From CAZFBA01 sp964517135 (GTDB lineage: Bacteria > Cyanobacteriota > Vampirovibrionia > JBFMGH01): DNA of 64,000 bases. The notes below the pieces were generated by a model. It saw nothing but the letters and a program-made list of their open reading frames with translations, was not told the origin of the DNA and made no database searches. Shown here piece by piece: positions 37,021-45,581 of the stretch. The stretch covers positions 124,001-188,000 of the forward strand of contig CAZFBA010000003.1 of NCBI GenBank assembly GCA_964517135.1. Direction: 5' to 3'. The position numbers were made by a program, and so were the translations under genes. How positions within the stretch are numbered: the first letter of the stretch is position 1; every line of letters starts with the position of its first letter.

Positions 37021-38859
37021 ATGAACAAAAACATGGGTTCAACGCTTTTAATCGTCTTGTTTATAGCACTTGTTGCTCTGGCAATATCTATTTCAATGAT
37101 GCAATTGACGACTTCAAAAACCACTATGGCAGTCAATAACAAATATGCACTGCAAGCTTATTATGCTGCTGAAGCAGGCATGAATAAAGCTATACTTGAA
37201 CTTACTAATTATGCAGGTAATCTTCAAACTGTTACAAATGCTGACCTCAATAACCTTGCTGACGAAAACACAAAAGCTGCAATGGGTTCCAGTAACGATA
37301 TTGAGTATTATGTTGAGCTTCAGAATCAATCTGCTGACCAGATTACTGTTAGTGCTACGGGAGAATATAAAGGCTTTCGCAAGCGACTGATAAGCCGCCT
37401 GGAACGTGATACTTCATCTGCTTTTGATTATGGCCTTTTATCTGATAAGTATATTGATATTTCTACTGGCAAAATAACTTTCCAGATGGATATTCACACC
37501 AACTGTGAGATTTTCTCTAACGGTAATGCTGATAACTATGATCGACTGGGTACAACTTCTACTGCTACAGCTAGTGCTCTTAACAATTGTCCATCATTTA
37601 GCAGCAAAGGTAATAGTCAGGGCAGTGGAGGAAAGGGAAATACAAGGACTAACGAATTCTGGGGTGTTTATGGTGATGAAGTTGACGTACCGGACGTTAA
37701 TTTTACCTATTTTTACCAGGAAGCACTTACTGATGGCTGGATCTTTACAGCTCAAGACTTTTCATCAACTCCCAATCTTCGTGTTCAAACAACAGGTACA
37801 ACTCTTTCAGCTCTTCCGTTTGAAAGAAAAGAAACTTATATTGCTAATACAAACCTGCCCGCTAACTATGTTATGAGTATGGCTTCATTAAATATTAATA
37901 CTAAAACAGCAGGGTTGGCTTCAGTTAATATGCCGGCTAAACCATTTGAAAACATTATTGGTCTTGCTATCAGACAGTTTGGCCTTTTTGATATAAATAA
38001 TTATGCATCTCTATATTTTAATAATAACTATGCTAAATATGTTATTGCAGGCGGTCAGGGAAAAGCAGTAGGCCATGAAGATGATCCCGATCCAACACCT
38101 GAGCCTACACCAGAACCCACACCTGATGACAGTATTTTTGAAGACCCGGATGATGTTGATTTTCCTGATGAAGAAGCTGGAAATGAAGATGATAGCTCGT
38201 TTTCTGACGAAAGCAGTGATGATAGCGGCAATAAGGGCAAAGGCGGTGGTAATGATAATAGCAACAGCGGCAACAATAATGCTTCAGGTGGCCCTGGTGA
38301 TTATGTTATAACTATTGATGCCGGTGATTATGGTGGAAAAGTTCTCTATATAGACAACCCGGGAGATGCCAGCAGTATAGAAGTCAACTTTAACGGTATT
38401 GTTAAAAATCTTGCTATTATTGTTGAAGGAGATGGTGCACTTATGTTTCATGGTGCAGACCTTGGCAGTGGAAACCCACATGATGTACCTGATGATCTTG
38501 ATACTGACGGTAATTTCAAAAGTGGTCACGATCACAGGGGCATAGAAGACTTTATTATTGCAGCTAATGGCAATATAGAACATTATGGGCGACTGGTTGC
38601 CAAATCTGGTCTTTACTGGACCAATGGAGCATACTCTCAAAATGGTCGTGATACATATTTTAACTCCAGAATTATTGCTAAAGGCAATATTAGTTCTACC
38701 GGTCGTTTTACCATGCTTACTGATGGTAATCTTACCAGCTATGATTTTGCACCTACAATTATAAAAGTTATTTCCTGGCGTGAGGTTCCGATTAGTTCAA
38801 CAAGCAGCTACGGTGCTGGCACTGGCTATTCAGCCGGTGAGAACCAAACAACACAATAA
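37021..38859 (+). CDS. Large PilX-like minor pilin with C-terminal extension
   Basis: 612 residues from the ATG at 37021, chosen because GAGG lies 8-10 bases upstream; the frame extends to 36979 without support. The N-terminal pilin helix (GSTLLIVLFIALVALAI) and the 'YYAAEAGMNKAI' signature are those of PilX/PilX-like proteins; as in PilX the usual Glu5 is absent. After about 330 residues of globular domain comes an acidic, Pro/Thr/Asp/Ser/Gly/Asn-rich linker (about 350-425), then a beta-rich, probably parallel-beta-type domain to the end. PilX members are usually about 200 residues, so this one carries a large extra module, perhaps an adhesive tip. Confidence 0.8.
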   Translation: MNKNMGSTLLIVLFIALVALAISISMMQLTTSKTTMAVNNKYALQAYYAAEAGMNKAILELTNYAGNLQTVTNADLNNLADENTKAAMGSSNDIEYYVELQNQSADQITVSATGEYKGFRKRLISRLERDTSSAFDYGLLSDKYIDISTGKITFQMDIHTNCEIFSNGNADNYDRLGTTSTATASALNNCPSFSSKGNSQGSGGKGNTRTNEFWGVYGDEVDVPDVNFTYFYQEALTDGWIFTAQDFSSTPNLRVQTTGTTLSALPFERKETYIANTNLPANYVMSMASLNINTKTAGLASVNMPAKPFENIIGLAIRQFGLFDINNYASLYFNNNYAKYVIAGGQGKAVGHEDDPDPTPEPTPEPTPDDSIFEDPDDVDFPDEEAGNEDDSSFSDESSDDSGNKGKGGGNDNSNSGNNNASGGPGDYVITIDAGDYGGKVLYIDNPGDASSIEVNFNGIVKNLAIIVEGDGALMFHGADLGSGNPHDVPDDLDTDGNFKSGHDHRGIEDFIIAANGNIEHYGRLVAKSGLYWTNGAYSQNGRDTYFNSRIIAKGNISSTGRFTMLTDGNLTSYDFAPTIIKVISWREVPISSTSSYGAGTGYSAGENQTTQ

Positions 38860-38881
38860 TTTTACTGGATACATTATAGAA

Positions 38882-38910
38882 AAATAGCTCCTTTTTTGGG
38901 GCTATTTTTT
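38882..38910. terminator. Bidirectional terminator overlapping a stop codon
   Basis: A 10-bp stem (38882-38891 with 38898-38907) ends the pilin transcript with a T run. On the minus strand the same hairpin overlaps the TAG stop of the convergent lipoprotein gene and is followed by A/T-rich sequence. Confidence 0.7.
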
Positions 38911-39420
38911 AGTGGCTTGTGGCCTTGGGGTAAAGCATTCATAGAACTCTTTGCGGTGCTGATCCTCTGATTCCCAACTTAGGTTGTAAAGTTTAAGCTG
39001 GTTTTCCTCATTTATAAAGTATAGATTGAGCAAAACAGTTTGATGTTCATATATAATCGGCTGAATAGCCTGATAGAAATAGTCTTTTCCTGTGAAAGTA
39101 TACACAAAGAGACCTTTAAAACCCCGTTTCTCTTTAGGAATAGACTTAACTTCTCCGAGATATAGTTCAAGGCAAGAAGGATACTGAAGTAGTTCCCTCT
39201 GAATATTCTTATTTTCTGTTATAGCCTTACTGGTCAGGTTTTCATCGGTGAGAAGTTCATAAAAAGGCTTTTTTTGAAAGTGTTCAAGAGCAAGGTCTGT
39301 TTTATGGTCTAAGAGAGCCTTTTGGGGGCTTGTAAGAGTAAATTCCTCACTAATATTAGGGTTGGGGCAGCAAGCCCCTGTTAAACCTGCAAGCATGAGA
39401 GCCAGAAGTAATTTTCTCAA
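38902..39420 (-). CDS. Putative lipoprotein, 172 aa
   Basis: Lipobox L-T-G-A-C with Cys17 after a basic, hydrophobic leader; a second Cys follows. The mature domain is about 155 residues, mixed alpha/beta and charged, with no recognised family. GGAGGG lies directly before the ATG region. An ATTGACCGGTCAAT palindrome about 42-55 bases upstream overlaps the probable promoter. Confidence 0.75.
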   Translation of the reverse strand: MRKLLLALMLAGLTGACCPNPNISEEFTLTSPQKALLDHKTDLALEHFQKKPFYELLTDENLTSKAITENKNIQRELLQYPSCLELYLGEVKSIPKEKRGFKGLFVYTFTGKDYFYQAIQPIIYEHQTVLLNLYFINEENQLKLYNLSWESEDQHRKEFYECFTPRPQATKK

Positions 39421-39461
39421 AAAATTTCATCCCTCCTAATTATTCATTAAAGTATAACTAA

Positions 39462-39475
39462 ATTGACCGGTCAAT
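39462..39475. promoter_or_regulatory. Perfect palindrome ATTGACCGGTCAAT, TetR-type operator candidate
   Basis: A 14-bp perfect palindrome made of two TTGACC half-sites. On the minus strand a TATACT follows 12 bases later, so the site lies in the -35/-10 spacer of the lipoprotein promoter, where a bound repressor would block. The half-sites match those upstream of the tetR operon (17735-17759), though there they are spaced apart. Confidence 0.5.
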
Positions 39476-39547
39476 ATTAATATAAACCTGCTAATTAACC
39501 ATGTGGTAGATTTAAAAAGAATAATTGTATGAAACTATCAAATAGTA

Positions 39548-39748
39548 ATGTCAAAAAAGGCAGAATTAAATATGATGAAAGAGCAAAGTTACACTAATAT
39601 TAATGAAGAATGCCTACTGAAATATTTAAATAATCCTGATAACCTTGGCTTATCTGTTGAAGTATTAAAAGAGTTATTAAAAGATACTGAAATTAAAGAC
39701 AAAAAATCCTGTGGTTTATTAGCAAAATACCTGTGGCGTAAAAAATAG
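39548..39748 (+). CDS. Small hypothetical protein, 58-66 aa
   Basis: A small, charged, helical protein. The first ATG (39548) lacks a ribosome binding site; a second at 39572 has AAGG about 11 bases upstream and is the likelier start, giving 58 residues. No family is recognised. Codon use resembles neighbouring genes. Confidence 0.45.
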   Translation: MSKKAELNMMKEQSYTNINEECLLKYLNNPDNLGLSVEVLKELLKDTEIKDKKSCGLLAKYLWRKK

Positions 39749-39768
39749 ATAGTTAATTACATATGTAG

Positions 39769-39809
39769 GATCAGTGCATAACTTAAAATTTTTTCGATTT
39801 TCAAAACCC
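39769..39809 (+). repeat. Repeat family B, copy 2
   Basis: A 41-bp direct copy of the element at 10296-10335: GATCAGTGCATAACTTAA, then an A/T run, then CGATTTTCAAAACCC. It starts 20 bases after the small ORF and borders repeat A copy 2. Confidence 0.7.
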
Positions 39810-39851
39810 TTGCCATGGCTAGCACTTAATCACAATTGCCCTGCTAGCTTC

Positions 39852-40021
39852 GTACGCTCACTCAAGTTTTCGTTCGCTTGAGCTTTTCTGGAGTCATGTT
39901 TGCAGAGGTTATAACCCCTTGCTCCCTCGCTAAAGGAGGGTTTCAGTGCGCCGGGGTGCGTGACCGCACTGGACTACAATTGCCCTGAAACCTGACCCCT
40001 GAGGGTGGGTGGGCGGGCCCT
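39852..40021 (-). repeat. GC-rich repeat family A, copy 2 (inverted)
   Basis: Read on the minus strand it has the same blocks as 7413-7560 in the same order: GCCCGCCC, AACCCTCCTTTAGCGAGGG, ATAACCTCTGCAAACATGAC, CTCAAGCGAACGAAAACTTG. It is longer because an extra GGCAATTG segment lies between the first two blocks. Hairpins GCTGGCGAAGCCAGC and others flank it. Confidence 0.75.
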
Positions 40022-40322
40022 GAGCTGGCGAAGCCAGCCTCCTGCTTTTAATACATGTTCAGACAGCACCAGAAAAATTAGCTCTCCTGCAATACCCTCA
40101 AAACTATCAGGCCCAGCAGCAATCTGCTAAATAAACCTTTCCCCCAAAATATTGAAATCTATTACTCTGCATAGCAAACACAAACACCAGCCATATACCC
40201 TAAAAAAAATTAACCTGTAATGATATGTTTATCTATTTACATTGTGATAATATTATTTAAGACAAGTGAATAAACTATTGAGCAAAAAGACTTATTATGA
40301 ATGCAGGCGAGGTATATAACCG

Positions 40323-40976
40323 GTGAAAAACATTAGAGTAATTCTGGCTGATGATCATACAGTGTTTCGTCAGGGTTTAAAAAGCCTTTTATCTCTTGAA
40401 GAGGATATCAAAGTCGTTAGCGAAGCTGCTAACGGCAAAGAAGCCATTGATTATGCTAAACAAATGCACCCTGACATAATCATTATGGATATCAATATGC
40501 CCATTCTTAATGGCCTTGAAGCAACAAAAAAAATTAAAGAAGAACTACCTAAAACAAAAATTATTATTCTCACCAGTCAGGGTGATGATAAAAGCATTTT
40601 TAATCTTATAGAAGCTGGCGCAGAGGGCTATTTGCTTAAAGATGTTGCTGCTGAAAACCTCGTAAGCGCTATTCGTGACGTTCAACAGGGTAAATCTATC
40701 TTGCACCCTGAAGTAACTCAAAAATTATTAACACGTTTTGTAAAAAAAGACGATCCTTCTAAATCTAAACCCCAGGATCTCCTAACTGATAGAGAAGTAG
40801 AAGTTCTTAAAGCTCTTGCAAAAGGATACACCAACCAGCAGATTGCCGAGGAACTCTATATTTCTCAAAGAACAGTACAAAATCACCTGCATAACATATA
40901 TAATAAATTAGGTATTAACGGAAGAACTGAAGCTGTTATTTATGCCATTCAGGAAGGTATTATTACTAAAGAATAG
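40323..40976 (+). CDS. NarL/FixJ-type response regulator (orphan)
   Basis: 217 residues: a receiver domain with Asp10/Asp11, phosphoacceptor Asp56 (IIIMDINMP), a conserved Thr and Lys (YLLKD), and a C-terminal LuxR-type helix-turn-helix ('LTDREVEVLKALAKGYTNQQIAEEL'-type block, about 150-205). The GTG start has GAGG about 10 bases upstream. No histidine kinase is encoded nearby, so the partner is elsewhere. The downstream peptide-binding gene overlaps its end. Confidence 0.93.
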   Translation: MKNIRVILADDHTVFRQGLKSLLSLEEDIKVVSEAANGKEAIDYAKQMHPDIIIMDINMPILNGLEATKKIKEELPKTKIIILTSQGDDKSIFNLIEAGAEGYLLKDVAAENLVSAIRDVQQGKSILHPEVTQKLLTRFVKKDDPSKSKPQDLLTDREVEVLKALAKGYTNQQIAEELYISQRTVQNHLHNIYNKLGINGRTEAVIYAIQEGIITKE

Positions 40977-42570
40977 CGTGCTATTGCTAACTATAGCACT
41001 TCTTGTAGCAGTTATTTTTACGGGATGTATCAGTTCTAAAAAACAGCCTGAGAAACCCGATAAGATTGCTAATGCTGAATTTAACCCTCAACCCTTTGTC
41101 AGAGAAGATAAATCTGTTGTTAAAGTCTGTCAGAGTGAAACCAGGCCAAAAAGTCTTGACCCGATAAGCTTTGATAATAAGCTTGATGAGATAACATTCC
41201 ACATCTTTGATCGTCTGGTCAAGTGGGATGAAAACGGCAAGATCATAAAAGACCTCGCTGAAGACTTTGAACGACTTGATGATAGAACATTTCTCTTTAA
41301 ACTGCGTAAAGGCATTAAATTTCATAACGGTGAGCCCTTCGATGCCCGTTCTGTCAGGTTTTCTATTGAACGTTTAATTGACCCCGCTACAAAATCACCG
41401 GGCTATTCACTATTGAGTACTATAAGCAAAGTGGAAATCATTGATCCTTATACTGTTAAAATAATTACCTCACAGCCTGATTATCTCTTTATCAGGAAAC
41501 TGGCACTGGTTCAAATATTACCTGAAAAGTATTTTAAAGAAGCAGGCCCTGAAAAATTCGGACAGCACCCCATTGGCACATCTGCTTACAAGTTTAAAGC
41601 CTGGAAAGAAGATGGTTCTCTTGTGCTTACAAAAAATGAAAACTACTGGGGCCGAAAAAAACCTCGTATACCATCAATAATTTTTAAATTTATTAAAGTC
41701 AATAAACTTTCACGGAAAGAACAGCTCGACGCTCTTTTTAATGGCGAAGTGGATCTTATTACTGAATTGCCAGGCATACACAGCCTGAAAGTATCCAAAA
41801 ACCCCCGCACTAAAGTTATTAAAATGCCCAATCAAACAAAAGTACACAAAATGCTCTTTAACTCTTCAAGGCCCCCTTTCTCAAACATTAACGCCAGAAA
41901 AGCTGTTAATCTAGCCCTGAACAGAGATATATTAATTAAAGTACTGGCTAAAGGCAATGGGCGCAAGATTGCTACTAATTCTATCAGGCTTGAATTTGGG
42001 CACAATCCAGATTTGAAACCTTATCCCTATGATCTGGATCAGGCTAAAGACCTGCTTAAAGATATTCCACCTGAACAGCTCAATATTAAAATTGCTGTAA
42101 CACAGGAAACAGAACTAATTGCACAGGCCGTCAAAAAAGACCTTGAAAGAGTGGGTATAACCTCAAACTATACGGTTATGAGTGTTAATGAAATGGCTAA
42201 AAAACTTTCTACGGCCAAGCATGATGATAATATTACCTGGGATTATGACCTGACAATATACTCTGGCGTGGATCCATTTATGCATGTAGGCTTTCTATAT
42301 GGCCTGGCTATCTATTCTAAAGGGCCGTGGTCTACCACTGAAAATGAAGAGGTCGATAGAATCTATGAAGAGCTTAAAGTAACTCTGGATAAAGAAAAAC
42401 AGCTAGAACTTTGCCATAAACTTGAAGAACTTGCATACTATAATTACTGGTATACACCTGTGTTTCAGGTCATAAGCACTTATGGTGCTGCCAGAGATCT
42501 GCACCTGAAAAGCTCTGCAACTTCTTTTATTAATCTGAAAGATGCATACTTCGAGGATGTTGAAGAATAA
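40942..42570 (+). CDS. Solute-binding lipoprotein, family 5 (DppA/OppA-like)
   Basis: 542 residues. A lipoprotein signal with Cys after F-T-G is followed by an SBP_bac_5 domain with the usual 'ITFHIFDRLVKWDENGKI...DLAEDFE' and 'FKLRKGIKFHNGEPFDARSVRFSIER' blocks. Such proteins capture peptides or other small ligands for an ABC importer. No permease or ATPase genes are adjacent, which is unusual. The ATG at 40942 overlaps the regulator gene by 35 bases and gives the leader positive charges; a GTG at 40978 after the regulator stop is the alternative but gives an uncharged leader. Confidence 0.88.
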   Translation: MPFRKVLLLKNSVLLLTIALLVAVIFTGCISSKKQPEKPDKIANAEFNPQPFVREDKSVVKVCQSETRPKSLDPISFDNKLDEITFHIFDRLVKWDENGKIIKDLAEDFERLDDRTFLFKLRKGIKFHNGEPFDARSVRFSIERLIDPATKSPGYSLLSTISKVEIIDPYTVKIITSQPDYLFIRKLALVQILPEKYFKEAGPEKFGQHPIGTSAYKFKAWKEDGSLVLTKNENYWGRKKPRIPSIIFKFIKVNKLSRKEQLDALFNGEVDLITELPGIHSLKVSKNPRTKVIKMPNQTKVHKMLFNSSRPPFSNINARKAVNLALNRDILIKVLAKGNGRKIATNSIRLEFGHNPDLKPYPYDLDQAKDLLKDIPPEQLNIKIAVTQETELIAQAVKKDLERVGITSNYTVMSVNEMAKKLSTAKHDDNITWDYDLTIYSGVDPFMHVGFLYGLAIYSKGPWSTTENEEVDRIYEELKVTLDKEKQLELCHKLEELAYYNYWYTPVFQVISTYGAARDLHLKSSATSFINLKDAYFEDVEE

Positions 42571-42775
42571 GATTGTTTTTACCCTCCTCACCCACTGTCC
42601 GGTTAAATTTTTTCTGAGGGTCTGGGTTTAGGTTCTGCATTGGCCAAAACCCTAAAAATAATCTGGAGTTACGCTTTTAAAGCAAAATGGTATAATAATC
42701 TACAAATAATAAACAATAATAATAATGAAAATTATTTATTCTTTGATTATTATATCCCTATAATAGGAGAAATAT

Positions 42776-43108
42776 ATGACACAGATAGATATAATAAAAT
42801 TAGATCAGGAAAGGCTTGACTTTTCAACTATAGTTAATCTGGAAAAAGAAGTCTTTAAGGTTCTTAAAACCGGAGCTAGAGGCATTATTATAGATTTTAG
42901 CAATGTAAGCTACCTTGATAGCAGAGCAGTAGGCATGATGGTTAGTATGAAAATGTTGTGTAACAACAAAAAAGTAGCACTGGCAATATGCAACTTGACC
43001 CCTGATGTCAGGTATATCTTTAAAGTTACTGCCGTTGATACGGCTATACCAGTATTTGAAACCGAAAAAGAAGCTTCTGAGGCACTTATTGAGGAAATAG
43101 ATGAGTGA
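42776..43108 (+). CDS. STAS-domain anti-sigma factor antagonist-like protein
   Basis: 110 residues, a single STAS domain. Ser49 in YLDSRAVG with Asp48 before it aligns with the phosphorylated Ser of SpoIIAA/RsbV, so this copy looks canonical. GGAG lies 6-8 bases before the ATG. The next gene, encoding a membrane protein, starts 8 bases before this one ends. No anti-sigma kinase is adjacent. Confidence 0.88.
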   Translation: MTQIDIIKLDQERLDFSTIVNLEKEVFKVLKTGARGIIIDFSNVSYLDSRAVGMMVSMKMLCNNKKVALAICNLTPDVRYIFKVTAVDTAIPVFETEKEASEALIEEIDE

Positions 43109-44624
43109 GAGCAAGTTTTCATTACTGAAAAATCTCTTAACACCATCTATTCTGGATTCTATATTTGTTGTTCTGCTAATATTTATAATCTTTTATGACC
43201 AGGGTGCTCAAATATTAAAGGATGGTGATACTGGTTTTCATATTATGACGGGCCGGTATATACTTGATAATCTTCAATTTCCTTCTCATGATGTTTTTTC
43301 TTATACCTCTTATGGCAAAGAATGGGTGGCTTTTTCATGGGCTACTGGCGTTCTTTTTGCCCTGATGGATAACCTAGCTGGCCTTAATGGCGTGGTTTTA
43401 TTAAACCTGCTTGTTTTACTGGCTACCTTTTATATCATCTATCGACTGTTAATGCGCTGTAATATTAACTTTTATCTCATGGTCTTTTCGATGGTTTGCC
43501 TGATTAGCCTGACTTCTATACACTGGCTCGCCAGACCGCACCTTTTTACAATACTTTTTATGGCGTTGCTATTTTATATGCTTGAAATCGCAAGAGAAAA
43601 CAAGAAGATTTATTACTTTATACCTTTAATCATACTGCTATGGGTTAATTTTCATCCTGGTTTTATTTCGGGATTCTTTCTTTTAGGTGCATATATTGCA
43701 GGAAATATCATAGAATACCTGATTGCTAAAGCTGAAGATAGAAAAAGACATCTCCATACAGCACGTATTATAAGTATGACAATGCTGGCATCTGTTTTTG
43801 TGACAATACTTAACCCATATGGATTTAAGTTATATGCTTATATATATAATACTCTAACTTCCTACTGGATTGTAAATGCAACAAGAGAATATCTTTCACC
43901 AAATTTTCATAATAACTTCTCTGTTATTGTCTACGGTCTGGTTGCTGGAATACTGATAATGGCCGGACTCTTATCACAAAGAAGGGTTCTTGACATACCC
44001 AAAATTTTAATATTGCTTCTATGGATGCATCTTTCACTATTTGCATCAAGAAATATAGCTCTCTTTGGTATTGTTGCTATACCCTGTATGGCTCTAATGG
44101 TACAAAATGTCATTGATTCTCTGGATCTTCAATCACTGAAAGATAAGTCAGAAAAACTTCTTGTTTCTGAGCGATCACTAAAATGTCACTTTTGGCCTGC
44201 TTTGATCTTTATTATTACTGTTATTATTATCCTTAATAATGGCTATTTTTTAGATAAAAAAATTCTGGCCTGTGATTTTTCACCAGAAAAAATGCCTGTT
44301 AATGCAATGAAATTCATTGAAAAGAACCCCGTAAAAGGCAATATACTCAACCACGATAACTGGGGAGGCTATCTTATTTATCGATATCCTGATATAAAGG
44401 TTTTTATGGATGGTCGCCTTGATATGTATCAGCAAAAATTTCTTGATGATTATCAGCGGGTGATTACTCTAAAGCCTGGCTGGCAGGAAGTTTTAATACA
44501 ACACAACATTGACTGGGCACTGATAAAAAGAAATACACTTTTACGCAATTTCTTGCTACATCACCCGGACTGGTTTAAGGTCTATGAAGATAATGTAACA
44601 ACCATATTTATTTTGAATAAATAG
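43101..44624 (+). CDS. Polytopic membrane protein, GT-C glycosyltransferase-like
   Basis: 507 residues with about 10-11 membrane helices and a short C-terminal soluble part. An early loop has acidic residues in 'DGDTGFHIMTGRYIL' and the C-terminal part has 'NWGGYLIYRYPDIKVFMDGR', both typical of a group of predicted GT-C enzymes that use polyprenyl-linked sugars. The acceptor is unknown. It overlaps the STAS gene, so the two are co-translated. GAGG precedes the ATG. Confidence 0.75.
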   Translation: MSESKFSLLKNLLTPSILDSIFVVLLIFIIFYDQGAQILKDGDTGFHIMTGRYILDNLQFPSHDVFSYTSYGKEWVAFSWATGVLFALMDNLAGLNGVVLLNLLVLLATFYIIYRLLMRCNINFYLMVFSMVCLISLTSIHWLARPHLFTILFMALLFYMLEIARENKKIYYFIPLIILLWVNFHPGFISGFFLLGAYIAGNIIEYLIAKAEDRKRHLHTARIISMTMLASVFVTILNPYGFKLYAYIYNTLTSYWIVNATREYLSPNFHNNFSVIVYGLVAGILIMAGLLSQRRVLDIPKILILLLWMHLSLFASRNIALFGIVAIPCMALMVQNVIDSLDLQSLKDKSEKLLVSERSLKCHFWPALIFIITVIIILNNGYFLDKKILACDFSPEKMPVNAMKFIEKNPVKGNILNHDNWGGYLIYRYPDIKVFMDGRLDMYQQKFLDDYQRVITLKPGWQEVLIQHNIDWALIKRNTLLRNFLLHHPDWFKVYEDNVTTIFILNK

Positions 44625-44632
44625 CTCTTGAG

Positions 44633-44712
44633 TCTCAGAATAACTTGTAAGTTCTCAGATTCAAGAATTTGGTGCTGCTGGAATCATTAATACCTTTATT
44701 AATCAGAGGTTC
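44633..44712 (+). repeat. Repeat family C, copy 3
   Basis: An 80-bp copy matching 1609-1686 and 23845-23929: begins TCTCAGAATAACTTG and ends TTAATCAGAGGTTC. It starts 9 bases after the stop of the membrane-protein gene, so it could lie in its 3' untranslated region. The DUF6485 gene ends 6 bases after it. Confidence 0.75.
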
Positions 44713-44717
44713 TTTCT

Positions 44718-44912
44718 CTATTTAGACATTACTTTTACAAAATAATCTATTGACCTGTTATAAGTCTTTTCTGCCTCTGTCGGGAAATAACATCCTACCA
44801 TCTGGCCCTGTTTTCTGTGATATTCTATGCATTCACAACATATGCCATGCCTTGAACAGGATGTATAAGTACAGGTGCATTTAGGGTTTGATTGAGCATT
44901 TTTACATTCCAT
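44718..44912 (-). CDS. Cys-rich DUF6485-like protein, 64 aa
   Basis: Contains seven Cys in its first 30 residues (patterns C-x8-C-T-C, SC, and GICCEC), then 'EYHRK...CYFPTEAEKTYNRSI'. The order agrees with DUF6485, small proteins from anaerobes that probably bind metal. AGGAG lies about 7 bases upstream of the ATG. Function unknown. Confidence 0.75.
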   Translation of the reverse strand: MECKNAQSNPKCTCTYTSCSRHGICCECIEYHRKQGQMVGCYFPTEAEKTYNRSIDYFVKVMSK

Positions 44913-45014
44913 AGCTTTTCTCCTGTTTGATTTAACTGTTATTCACATATATGTTGAGTAAAATCCGTTTCATGAAAATATTAACCAAAATGACAATGGT
45001 TTTCAAAGTCTGTT

Positions 45015-45217
45015 AATTAACCCAAATTATTCATCAATTTATAGTTTATTTATTCTAGAGGGTTTAAAAGTGCGGCGATGCCACACTTTTAAACCCGACC
45101 CACTTACTTCTGTTTCCTGCGATGTTTTAACACTGTGTTAAAAAGATGTATTCACTAGACGTCAGTTTCTATAACTGTTTAAGGTCAATTTATTAATAGT
45201 TTATGAATTAAATGGGC
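45015..45217 (+). mobile_element. MITE-like element F, copy 1
   Basis: A 203-bp non-coding element nearly identical to the reverse complement of 54791-54992. The ends are imperfect terminal inverted repeats (AATTAACCC...TTATTCA against TGAATTAA...GGGC, 17 of 21 matching when flanking bases are included). The centre is a perfect 13-bp stem GGGTTTAAAAGTG / CACTTTTAAACCC with a GC-rich top (45060-45096). A TCAATTTAT...ATAGTTTA motif occurs near both ends in direct orientation. No ORF, so any transposase must act in trans. Confidence 0.7.
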
Positions 45218-45495
45218 TAATTAAAATTTTCAAAATTAGCTATTTTTTACCATAAATCAATTTTTTTATATTAGTTCTGGCTATAACCTTTTGTCGATAA
45301 TATTGTTATAATGATTATATCAAGTAGACCCACAGAAATTTGCATAGGACTATTATCCTCTCAAGGAGAGGATTTTACTTTATATTATATACAAATGATA
45401 TGCTTTTAATACCTGCAAACCGTCTTAAGAAAATACATACAGATGTTTGCAAACCAGACTCCTCGGGTTAAAATAATATAGGATAGTGTATAACT

Positions 45496-45537
45496 GGGAT
45501 TTTGAAAAACGAAAAAGTTTCAAGTTATGCACCAGTC
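45496..45537 (-). repeat. Repeat family B, copy 3 (inverted)
   Basis: Read on the minus strand: GACTGGTGCATAACTTGAAA, then a T run, then CGTTTTTCAAAATCCC. It matches copies at 10296 and 39769 and lies about 45 bases before the next gene. A further short resemblance, ACCAGTGCATAA, occurs at about 63940. Confidence 0.65.
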
Positions 45538-45581
45538 TTTAATATTAGTCCCCTGATAATATCAGCATAGAAGCATTGAAA

